A stretch of 12,186 nucleotides of DNA from Spirochaetaceae bacterium (lineage in GTDB: Bacteria > Spirochaetota > Spirochaetia > Treponematales > Breznakiellaceae), in NCBI GenBank assembly GCA_031278295.1, contig JAITKQ010000129.1, forward strand, positions 1 through 12,186, written 5' to 3'. The notes beneath the pieces were generated by a model. The model saw nothing but the letters and a program-made list of their open reading frames with translations. It was not told where the DNA came from and ran no database searches. The position numbers were made by a program, and so were the translations under genes. Below are positions 6,932 through 12,186 of the stretch, in pieces (the first letter of the stretch is position 1; each line of letters opens with the position of its first letter).

Positions 6932-6960
6932 TTGACATATATCCGTGAAATAGCTATATT
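6932..6960 (+). promoter_or_regulatory. Hemerythrin promoter, apparently giving a leaderless message
   Basis: Perfect TTGACA (6932-6937), 17-base spacer and TATATT (6955-6960): the best sigma70-type promoter in the window. The ATG at 6966 is five bases after the -10, so the message should start at or next to the ATG. There is no Shine-Dalgarno sequence. Confidence 0.7.
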
Positions 6961-6965
6961 AAAGT

Positions 6966-7433
6966 ATGGAAAACGGAAAAACAGATTTAGGATTTTCTGC
7001 CGATTCGCAGATACTGGTTGAATGGCATGAGCGTTATTCTATGGGCATTCCCAAGATAGATGAGCAGCACAAAGAGCTGCTTAGGCTTACAAATGAGTTG
7101 TACGCATCTTGCCTGAAAGGTAACGACGACGAGTCAAAGGCGCGATTTAAACTCACAATCGGGGCTATGGTTAATTATGTATCGGAGCATTTTAGCGCGG
7201 AAGAGCGGCTGCTTCAACGTGTAAATTACCCCGGGTATGCCGAGCATAAACGGGAGCATGACAGCTTTGTAAAAAAGGTTCTAGAACAGGTAAAAGAATT
7301 CCATGATGGTAAAAGTTTTGTTCCAAACAACTTTGTCCGTTACCTGAAGGACTGGATTCTTAGCCATATAGCCATGTCAGACAAGAAATATTCCGAATAC
7401 ATATTCAAGCTAAAAAGAGAAGGTAAACTGTAG
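6966..7433 (+). CDS. Bacteriohemerythrin (single-domain O2-binding di-iron protein)
   Basis: A 155-residue four-helix hemerythrin, expected to bind O2 reversibly at a di-iron site in the cytoplasm; in anaerobes such proteins are thought to store, scavenge or sense oxygen. All seven iron ligands can be placed: His35 (in IDEQH), His75 and Glu79 (HFSAEE), His94 and His98 (HKREH), His134 and Asp139 (HIAMSD). The family's WHERYSMGIP segment (20-29) precedes the first ligand. There is no signal peptide, membrane segment or attached chemotaxis domain, and the length is normal for the stand-alone form. The ATG at 6966 has no ribosome site but sits just after a strong promoter. It follows gltX by 519 bases and is likely transcribed alone. 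Confidence 0.94.
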   Translation: MENGKTDLGFSADSQILVEWHERYSMGIPKIDEQHKELLRLTNELYASCLKGNDDESKARFKLTIGAMVNYVSEHFSAEERLLQRVNYPGYAEHKREHDSFVKKVLEQVKEFHDGKSFVPNNFVRYLKDWILSHIAMSDKKYSEYIFKLKREGKL

Positions 7434-7460
7434 GCCGCCGGATGTTTTGCCGTAGGCGGC
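7434..7460 (+). terminator. Hairpin directly after the hemerythrin stop codon
   Basis: GCCGCC (7434-7439) starts immediately after the TAG and pairs with GGCGGC (7455-7460) around a 15-base loop. Position suggests a transcript end, but no T-run follows. Confidence 0.35.
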
Positions 7461-7512
7461 AGTCTACTGGGGGTATAGCTAAGGCGTATGAAAACCATAC
7501 GCGCTGTATTCC

Positions 7513-7587
7513 CGCCACCAAGGGAAAACGGGAGCCCTTGGCGGTTTGTCGCGCTTTGCGCATATAACGCAAACCTACAAACGCGAC
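7513..7587. terminator. Cluster of stem-loops between hemerythrin and tRNA-Gln
   Basis: CCAAGGG (7518-7524) pairs with CCCTTGG (7535-7541), extended by CCG/CGG outside a bulge. Next, GTCGCG (7548-7553) and CGCGAC (7582-7587) enclose a TTTGCG/CGCAAA stem (7555-7560 and 7568-7573). They lie between convergent transcription units and 18 bases after the tRNA 3' end, so they may terminate either one. No long T-run is present. Confidence 0.35.
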
Positions 7588-7605
7588 GAGTTGCCAGGAT
7601 ACTTT

Positions 7606-7677
7606 CTGGGCCGACAGGATTCGAACCTGTGCATGCCGGAGCCAAAACCCGGTGGCTTACCACTTGCCTACGACCCA
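7606..7677 (-). tRNA. tRNA-Gln (anticodon TTG)
   Basis: The 72-base minus-strand sequence folds as a complete cloverleaf. The acceptor arm TGGGTCG pairs with CGGCCCA with discriminator G (7606); the D arm is GGC/GCC; the anticodon stem CCGGG/TCCGG closes a TTTTGGC loop with anticodon TTG (reads CAA, Gln); the T arm is ACAGG-TTCGAAT-CCTGT. The weak T1-A72 pair and G73 fit tRNA-Gln. CCA is not encoded and must be added by CCA transferase. It is the last element of the leftward block, after spoVG, but probably has its own promoter. Confidence 0.96.
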
Positions 7678-7705
7678 ATGAACAATTCTGTGCAGTACCT
7701 TGTAA

Positions 7706-7734
7706 ACTATACCTTTTTTACCAGGTTTTGTTAC
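7706..7734 (-). promoter_or_regulatory. Probable promoter of tRNA-Gln
   Basis: On the minus strand, GTAACA (7734-7729) and TATAGT (7711-7706) are 17 bases apart. Transcription would start near 7699, about 22 bases before the mature tRNA 5' end, a normal precursor leader for RNase P. Confidence 0.5.
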
Positions 7735-7801
7735 GGTAAAGAAATTAACAACAGTGAAGCTTAGCGCACGGGTTTTACAGCCGATAAAGCCGGCTTACCC
7801 A

Positions 7802-7847
7802 AAACGTATACATAAACGGCGGTACGGCGGATACCCGGTATACGTTT
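7802..7847. repeat. Inverted repeat AAACGTATAC / GTATACGTTT
   Basis: Two perfect 10-base arms (7802-7811 and 7838-7847) with a 26-base loop. It lies in the gene-free stretch 7735-8043 between spoVG and the tRNA promoter. No gene is seen in that stretch; it is made of hairpins and unique sequence. Confidence 0.5.
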
Positions 7848-7850
7848 GGC

Positions 7851-7884
7851 GGGGTATGGGTATGGGTACGGAAACCCATACCCC
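7851..7884. repeat. Inverted repeat GGGGTATGGGT / ACCCATACCCC
   Basis: Arms of 11 bases (7851-7861 and 7874-7884) around a 12-base loop. The left arm is extended by a further ATGGGT unit, so the stem can slip. It starts four bases after the preceding inverted repeat, forming a double hairpin. Confidence 0.5.
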
Positions 7885-8005
7885 CTCACCCGTAAATGGC
7901 CGGGAGTTTGCTACGCCTCGTACATAAAATCCCGAAAAATCGCCGTTGCCGCTCGCCCCGCAAACTGCTGTCAAACCAAAGGTTCGCAACAGCCGTATGA
8001 TCCCA

Positions 8006-8028
8006 AGCTCAACGCCGGGCGTTGAGCT
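8006..8028 (-). terminator. Probable spoVG terminator hairpin
   Basis: AGCTCAACG (8006-8014) and CGTTGAGCT (8020-8028) form a 9-bp stem with a 5-base CCGGG loop, 15 bases after the spoVG stop. An outer AACAGCC/GGCTGTT pair (7988-7994 and 8039-8045) encloses it and overlaps the stop codon. No T-run follows on the minus strand. Confidence 0.5.
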
Positions 8029-8043
8029 ACAGGCGGCAGGCTG

Positions 8044-8319
8044 TTAGTCCGCGTCGCCGGTTTGAAAATTGCCGGAGTTATATTTTTCAAGTATCTTATT
8101 TTGCATCTCCGCCCTAAATTCAACATTTATCGGGTGCGCGACATCCTTGTACTCGCCGGTTTTATTTTTTCTGCTTGGCATTGCAATAAAAAGGCCGTCC
8201 TTACCTTCAATGATTTTCACATTGTGAACTACAAAGCAATCGTCAAAAGTGATGGTAACGTAGGCCTTTAGTTTGCCTTCGCCGCTCGCTTTCCTAATTC
8301 TAATATCAGTTATCTGCAT
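8044..8319 (-). CDS. spoVG: SpoVG-family nucleic-acid-binding regulator
   Basis: A 91-residue SpoVG protein. It has the family's MQITDIRIRK start, the central strand LKAYVTITFDDCFVVHNVKI, and FIAMPSRK followed by KDVAHPIN (about 46-65), the most conserved signature. SpoVG was named for Bacillus sporulation, but in spirochaetes such as Borrelia it is reported to bind DNA and RNA and act as a site-specific regulator; sporulation is not implied. Length is standard (85-100), with a short acidic tail. A strong Shine-Dalgarno AGGAG (8330-8326) lies six bases before the ATG. The LysM gene is 174 bases upstream on the same strand; no confident promoter is visible between them, so read-through is possible. 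The stop is overlapped by a hairpin arm. Confidence 0.96.
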   Translation of the reverse strand: MQITDIRIRKASGEGKLKAYVTITFDDCFVVHNVKIIEGKDGLFIAMPSRKNKTGEYKDVAHPINVEFRAEMQNKILEKYNSGNFQTGDAD

Positions 8320-8493
8320 AGCGTACTCCTTCTATTGCAAAAGCTTCTCACATAATCATTAGTAACAAAAATATACAAGTAAGGCAAGCACCCATAGGCA
8401 GTATGCTGAAAAACTACATAACGGCCCGCCGCACAATTAAAACGCTACGTCGCCTATCCGCATATACCGCTGATTTCACCGCAAATACCTCGT

Positions 8494-9423
8494 TTATTTT
8501 GGCAACGGAGGTATCCTGACTGTACGCCCTGCTATTATGCGGTCAGGGTTACGAATACCGTTATAATTGGCAAGGTATTTGTAACGCCACGGCGTTCTGT
8601 AGAACGCTTGCGACACATCCCAAAGCGTATCTCCCCAACGCAATTTGTACTGGATTCCCCCCGCCGGTATCACGGACGGCACTTTGTACGAAGAAACCGG
8701 CGCAAGCGGACGCTTGCGCGGACTTGGGATATTGGCTGTAGAAGGGACATCGGGCGCCTGGATAATAAGCGTCTCCTGCTCAGCGTCAGTCGCCAGAGGC
8801 GGAAAAATTTCAGTTTGCTCCGCAACAGGGTATGGAGGCGGCGTTTCCGCCAGCGGAATTTCCGGCGGAAATTCCGCGGTCGCCCCGCCCTTTTCTGCCG
8901 AAGGCGGCCTGAGCAGGAAAAACCATATACAAAACGCGGCAATCAGAACCATGACTGAAATAACTATTATGGCGGGTTTTAAAAATTCTGCTTTTGAAGT
9001 TTTTACAGTTGCGGCGTATTTATCGGGGGCATCTTCTTTCAGAATCGCATATTCCTGATCAAAGTCGATGTCATCCAGTCCTTCATGCCGCGCCAAGGAA
9101 ACTGTCAAAATATGATTGTTTTTATCTTCGGGACGGTCAAGATCGTGAGCGCTGGCCGAGAATTCTCCATTAGCGTCCAAAGAAATGAGCAACTCTATTG
9201 AAGGCTCGCCTTCCTTTTTTCCCTGTATATTTTCAAGCAGCAGAGTTCCAAGATAGGATGCGTTATGCATGGAGGCCGAAAATGCCCTGTAGAAATCAAT
9301 TTGTACGTTTGTCTGGGCATCATGTGCTGTCGTAAGAACAAGACGCTTCCTTGCGACAGTATCTTCCATCAAAACAGGGAAAAACGCACCATCCGCCACT
9401 TTAATGCCAATCATAAATGACAT
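8494..9423 (-). CDS. Membrane LysM protein with an N-terminal Hsp70 substrate-binding-like domain
   Basis: A 309-residue protein in three parts. Residues 1-95 resemble the beta-sandwich substrate-binding domain of DnaK: LTTAHDAQTNVQIDFY (30-45) echoes its TTxxDNQxxVxIxVY strand and SIELLISLDANGEFSASAHD (75-94) echoes its IEVTFDIDANGILNVSAKD strand. No ATPase domain or helical lid is present. Residues 151-171 form one membrane segment with no cleavable signal, so the N-terminal domain should be cytoplasmic and the rest periplasmic. A Pro-rich linker (173-255) leads to a C-terminal LysM (257-305; YKLRWGDTLWDVSQAFY), which usually binds peptidoglycan. AGGAG (9435-9431) lies seven bases before the ATG. 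Role unknown; it may link envelope and cytoplasmic protein state. LysM and membrane segment are sure; the Hsp70 likeness is by eye. Confidence 0.87.
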   Translation of the reverse strand: MSFMIGIKVADGAFFPVLMEDTVARKRLVLTTAHDAQTNVQIDFYRAFSASMHNASYLGTLLLENIQGKKEGEPSIELLISLDANGEFSASAHDLDRPEDKNNHILTVSLARHEGLDDIDFDQEYAILKEDAPDKYAATVKTSKAEFLKPAIIVISVMVLIAAFCIWFFLLRPPSAEKGGATAEFPPEIPLAETPPPYPVAEQTEIFPPLATDAEQETLIIQAPDVPSTANIPSPRKRPLAPVSSYKVPSVIPAGGIQYKLRWGDTLWDVSQAFYRTPWRYKYLANYNGIRNPDRIIAGRTVRIPPLPK

Positions 9424-9548
9424 CTGAAAGCTCCTTGAGTGACCGCCATCACAAGTGTTATATAGTTACCTATACCAAAATTGAGCTTAAAGAAGCACTG
9501 CTTTATACCCATCCGCATAAATCGGCGCTACTTTAACACCGGTACGTC

Positions 9549-9577
9549 AGTTTAACATTATGACCCGGAAGCGTCAA
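9549..9577 (-). promoter_or_regulatory. Promoter of the LysM gene
   Basis: On the minus strand, TTGACG (9577-9572) and TAAACT (9554-9549) are 17 bases apart. The start would be near 9542, leaving a leader of roughly 118 bases. The gap 9424-9677 contains no gene; the ABC-F stop at 9678 lies 100 bases upstream of the -35 box. Confidence 0.55.
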
Positions 9578-9677
9578 GGGATCGCGTTGCCTCATCAAAA
9601 ATGTAAGCGGAAAGAGGCCCGTGCCTCGGTCCGCACCGGCTTCATCGCCGAATGCATGGTTAGCGTAAACCGGCGTT

Positions 9678-11699
9678 TCATTGGCAGGTAAGATCGTGAG
9701 CGGCCCGCCATCCCTTTAACGTTTCCATTTCCCCTGAAAGCCGCTCCCACTCACGCAAACAGCCGTCTAGGTCGGCGGCGGCGGCAAGCCGGGTTTTTAC
9801 ATCGCGGGCCCTTTCGCCTGACTTATAGACCTCGGTCATCGAAAGCCGGTTTTCCAGCGTCCGCTTTTCCGTCTCTATGGCGTCCATGCGCTCAAGCAGG
9901 GCGGCCTCGGCGCGTTCAAGGCGGCGTATGGAGGCATCCCGTTTTTTCGCCGCTTCGCGGGCGGATTGCGCCCCGGAAACGCCCCGCGCGGAGGAAGGGC
10001 TGTCCGCTTCGGAAGGAGGGGGATTCCGCCCGTCCGCGCCTGCGCCTTCGGCTGAAGCTTTCAAAGCCTCCGCCGATTCGATGTAATCCGCGTAGCCCCC
10101 GTAGTGGAGGCGGTGTTTCCGGCCAGCCGACAGCACCAGCGTCTTTCGGGACAGCGCTTCCATGAAGGCGCGGTCGTGGGATACGAATACAATCGTGCCG
10201 GTGTACGCAAGCAGTGCGTCAAGCAGGATATCTTTCGCGTACAGATCGAGGTGGTTTGCCGGTTCGTCGAGTATCAGCAGGTTAGCGGGGCGCAGCAACA
10301 GGCGGAGCAGCGCGAGTCGGCTTTTTTCCCCGCCTGAAAGGACGGAGATTTTCTTGAATACATCGTCGCCTCGGAACAGGAATGCGCCCAGCATATCGCG
10401 AAGGCGGGGGAGAATGGTGGTTGGGGCCGCCTCTTCCAGGCAGCTTAGCACGGTTGCGCCGCCATTGGTTTCGCCAATGGCGGCGCCGGACAAAGTTTCG
10501 GCGGCTTCCTGCGAAAAATAGGCGCTAACAACGCCCGCGCCATAGCTTACAGCCCCCTCGTGACGGCGATCCGCGCCGGCTATTATGCGGAGCAAAGTAC
10601 TTTTGCCCGCGCCGTTAGCGCCTGCAACGAGCAGGCGCTCACCGGCCTCGATGCAGAGGTCAAGCCCGGAAAGCACCCGGTTTTCGCCGTAACTCCTGCC
10701 TATTCCTTCCAGTTTTAGCGCGATTCGGCCCGAATGTGGAGGTTCCGGCAGCTTTATCGAGATTTTTTTCAAGTTTTCCGGGATTTCTATCCGTTCCATC
10801 TTTTCCAGTTTTTTGATGCGTTCCTGTACCATCGCGGCCTTTCTCGGCTTATAGCGAAAGCGGCGTATCAAATCTTCCGAACGGGCTATCTCTTCCTGCT
10901 GACGTTTATACGCGGCGGTGAGGCTTTCTATCTCGACGGCGCGGCGTTTCTCGTAGTCCGAGTATGTGCCCGGATACCGTCTCAGCCTCCCCTGAAACAG
11001 TTCGTAAATCTCGTTCACGCTTGAGTCGAGAAAGTAACGGTCGTGCGATACGAGCAAAAACGCTCCGCTAAATTTCCGCAGCCACTGTTCCAACCAGGCG
11101 CGGCCTTCGATGTCCAGGTAATTGGTCGGTTCATCCAAAAGCATGATGTCAGGATTCTGCAAGAGGATTTTGGCAAGGGCTATCCGCATCTGCCGGCCAC
11201 CCGAAAACTCTTCCGTCAGCCGCGGGAAATCGCTTTCAGCAAAGCCGAGTCCTCGCAGTACGAGCGTGATTCTTTTGTCCAGATGCCAAAATCCTGAATT
11301 TTCTAGAATTTCGTTTATATTTTCCGCCTCGGCGAGCAGGCTTTGTGTCTTGCCGTCGTCCATTTTTACGCTTTCAAGCTGTTTTTCTATCACGACTCGG
11401 CGTTTTTCCATCATCACAAAACCGGCAAAGGCGGTTTTTGCCTCGTCCCAAAGGGTTTTTCCCCGGTGAACGAGGCCGGATTGCGGCAGATAGGCGATTG
11501 TAGCGCCCTTTCCCAGCGCCCGCTCCCCACTGTCGCAGGCGATTATGCCCGCCATAACCTTCATCAGCGTCGATTTTCCCGAACCGTTGGCCCCGCAAAG
11601 GGCCGCGCGCGAGCCTGTTTTAAGTTTTATGTCCGCGTCTATCAGTATGTCCCTGCCGGCAAAGGCAAGCGATACACCGGTAAATTGAATAAAGGCCAT
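9678..11699 (-). CDS. ABC-F family ATPase (ribosome-associated, Uup/YheS-like)
   Basis: A 673-residue soluble protein with two ABC ATPase domains in one chain and no membrane segment, the ABC-F layout; such proteins act on ribosomes (EttA, Uup, YheS, antibiotic-resistance factors) rather than in transport. Domain 1: Walker A GANGSGKST (36-44), signature SGGRQ (166-170), Walker B LLDEP (187-191), switch His219. Domain 2: Walker A GANGAGKST (360-368), signature LSGGEK (454-459), Walker B LLILDEP (474-480), switch His508. Between them, about 250-310 is the charged two-helix linker that contacts P-site tRNA. A low-complexity stretch (545-585) leads to a C-terminal coiled coil (about 585-665), as in Uup and YheS. 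The second Walker B reads DEPANHLD rather than the common DEPTNHLD. An in-frame TAA at 11705-11703 fixes the ATG at 11699 as the first possible start; no Shine-Dalgarno is present. Resistance role cannot be judged. Confidence 0.94.
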   Translation of the reverse strand: MAFIQFTGVSLAFAGRDILIDADIKLKTGSRAALCGANGSGKSTLMKVMAGIIACDSGERALGKGATIAYLPQSGLVHRGKTLWDEAKTAFAGFVMMEKRRVVIEKQLESVKMDDGKTQSLLAEAENINEILENSGFWHLDKRITLVLRGLGFAESDFPRLTEEFSGGRQMRIALAKILLQNPDIMLLDEPTNYLDIEGRAWLEQWLRKFSGAFLLVSHDRYFLDSSVNEIYELFQGRLRRYPGTYSDYEKRRAVEIESLTAAYKRQQEEIARSEDLIRRFRYKPRKAAMVQERIKKLEKMERIEIPENLKKISIKLPEPPHSGRIALKLEGIGRSYGENRVLSGLDLCIEAGERLLVAGANGAGKSTLLRIIAGADRRHEGAVSYGAGVVSAYFSQEAAETLSGAAIGETNGGATVLSCLEEAAPTTILPRLRDMLGAFLFRGDDVFKKISVLSGGEKSRLALLRLLLRPANLLILDEPANHLDLYAKDILLDALLAYTGTIVFVSHDRAFMEALSRKTLVLSAGRKHRLHYGGYADYIESAEALKASAEGAGADGRNPPPSEADSPSSARGVSGAQSAREAAKKRDASIRRLERAEAALLERMDAIETEKRTLENRLSMTEVYKSGERARDVKTRLAAAADLDGCLREWERLSGEMETLKGWRAAHDLTCQ

Positions 11700-11705
11700 T
11701 TTTTA

Positions 11706-11733
11706 ATCATAGCGTTTTTAGAGGCATTTTTAA
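11706..11733 (-). promoter_or_regulatory. ABC-F promoter, apparently giving a leaderless message
   Basis: On the minus strand, TTAAAA (11733-11728), a 16-base spacer and TATGAT (11711-11706, five of six consensus). The -10 ends six bases before the ATG at 11699, so the first base of the message should be the A of ATG. No ribosome-binding sequence is seen between them. Confidence 0.5.
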
Positions 11734-11770
11734 GTCTGTCCGTAAGGAAAACGCCAGCCGCGTCAACTCC

Positions 11771-11786
11771 GGGGGGGGGGGGGGGG
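11771..11786. repeat. Homopolymeric tract of 16 G
   Basis: Sixteen consecutive G on the + strand. On the minus strand the tract is followed after four bases by TTGACG (11766-11761), a -35-like hexamer, and it lies about 72-87 bases upstream of the ABC-F start. Such tracts change length by slippage. The stretch 11700-11890 holds this tract and the ABC-F promoter but no convincing gene. Confidence 0.95.
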
Positions 11787-11890
11787 TATCTGGCGGCGGG
11801 GGCCGTGCCCGTGACGTATACAAACAAGTCCACTGGGGCGGTGAGCGGACACAGGCCGGGCTGCGCCGGCATAAGCAGGCTGGATTAGCG

Positions 11891-12106
11891 GGTGAGCGTT
11901 TCGCTTCCCGCGCGCTTGAGATGCATTATATTGATTTAGTAAAGTGGCGTAAGTTAAAGGAAAAGGACTTAAACGACCCGTTGCACCGGTGGATGGTCTA
12001 TTTTGACGAACGGAGTCCGCCGGCTCTTGTTGAGGAGGTATTGAATATGGACAGTGCGATAAAAATGACGACCTGCTTAGGGACAGTGAAGCAGCTTGCG
12101 CTATGA
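11891..12106 (+). pseudogene. Remnant of an Rpn/PD-(D/E)XK putative-transposase family gene
   Basis: The frame from 11891 reads GERFASRALEMHYIDLVKW, then RKLKEKDLNDPLHRWMVYFD and SPPALVEEVLNMDSAI. From memory, this matches the end of the nuclease domain and the following helix of Rpn-like recombination-promoting nucleases, which are abundant in host-associated treponemes (ELHxIDLxKxR, NPLHRW, PxxxxEEVxxMDxAI). The catalytic N-terminal part is missing; upstream codons lack family resemblance and a ribosome site, so the gene is cut at its 5' end. After MDSAIK the frame gives a short unrelated tail to the TGA at 12104; a one-base shift at the five A near 12061 gives DDLLRDSEAACAMIAG and a stop at 12115, which could be the true continuation. 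If translated, the first ATG is 11921 (61 residues). Confidence 0.6.
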
Positions 12107-12186
12107 TTGCCGGGTAAATGTCGCTTCAAACATCTGCGCCAGTTCATCCATAGACCGGGCCTGTTTCATAAGGCCGGAAAACAATT
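12101..12186 (-). CDS. C-terminal end of an unrecognised leftward gene
   Basis: On the minus strand a frame is open from the right edge to a TAG at 12103-12101 and gives 27 residues, including KQARSMDELAQMFEATF. The composition is that of a soluble helix. It is too short for a family call. Its stop overlaps the end of the Rpn-like remnant on the other strand by a few bases. It could instead be non-coding. Confidence 0.4.
   Translation of the reverse strand, partial: LFSGLMKQARSMDELAQMFEATFTRQS

Noticed and set aside
7488..7764. Plus-strand frames reading through the tRNA
   Set aside because: They contain the typical mistranslation of a tRNA (SNLCMPEPKPGG) and are explained by tRNA-Gln on the other strand.
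9678..11699. ABC transporter ATPase
   Set aside because: Two ATPase domains in one chain with the ABC-F linker and a C-terminal coiled coil, and no membrane partner nearby.
11343..11888. 181-residue plus-strand frame across the poly-G tract
   Set aside because: Most of it is antisense to the ABC-F gene, and it has no ribosome site or family resemblance.

Overview
The window is chromosomal DNA from a spirochaete, most likely a termite-gut-type Treponema. The evidence is a Treponema-like set of housekeeping proteins (single-chain glycyl-tRNA synthetase, GluRS, SpoVG, bacteriohemerythrin, a LysM membrane protein, an RNase II-family enzyme), fairly high G+C, long structured intergenic regions, and a 16-G homopolymer of the kind known in treponemes. 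The species is an inference; no rRNA or species marker is present.

Layout. (1) Bases 1-527 (+) are the 3' end of a glycine-rich surface-type protein that starts outside the window. It converges on an RNase II/R-family gene (836-2686, -), with a large hairpin between them. (2) An 800-base region rich in inverted repeats separates the RNase gene from a rightward block: glycyl-tRNA synthetase (3486-4865), glutamyl-tRNA synthetase (4968-6446) and bacteriohemerythrin (6966-7433). (3) A leftward block follows: ABC-F ATPase (11699-9678), a membrane LysM protein (9423-8494), spoVG (8319-8044) and tRNA-Gln(TTG) (7677-7606). (4) The right end carries a 16-G tract, a broken Rpn/PD-(D/E)XK putative-transposase remnant and the last codons of a leftward gene entering from outside.

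Functionally, most genes serve translation and RNA turnover: two aminoacyl-tRNA synthetases, a tRNA, an ABC-F ribosome-associated ATPase and an exoribonuclease. SpoVG is a nucleic-acid-binding regulator. Hemerythrin suggests oxygen binding or sensing in an anaerobe, and the LysM protein is probably a cell-envelope component. Most genes appear to have their own promoter rather than sharing one operon.

The most interesting signals are: (a) three genes (gltX, hemerythrin, ABC-F) whose best sigma70-type -10 box ends only 5-7 bases before the ATG and which lack a Shine-Dalgarno sequence, suggesting leaderless mRNAs; (b) a dispersed repeat of about 145-215 bp present twice, with a hairpin whose closing pair changes in a compensatory way, one copy expanded by a 13-bp tandem array; (c) a protein that joins an Hsp70 substrate-binding-like domain to a membrane segment and a LysM domain; (d) the poly-G tract next to a -35-like hexamer upstream of the ABC-F gene.
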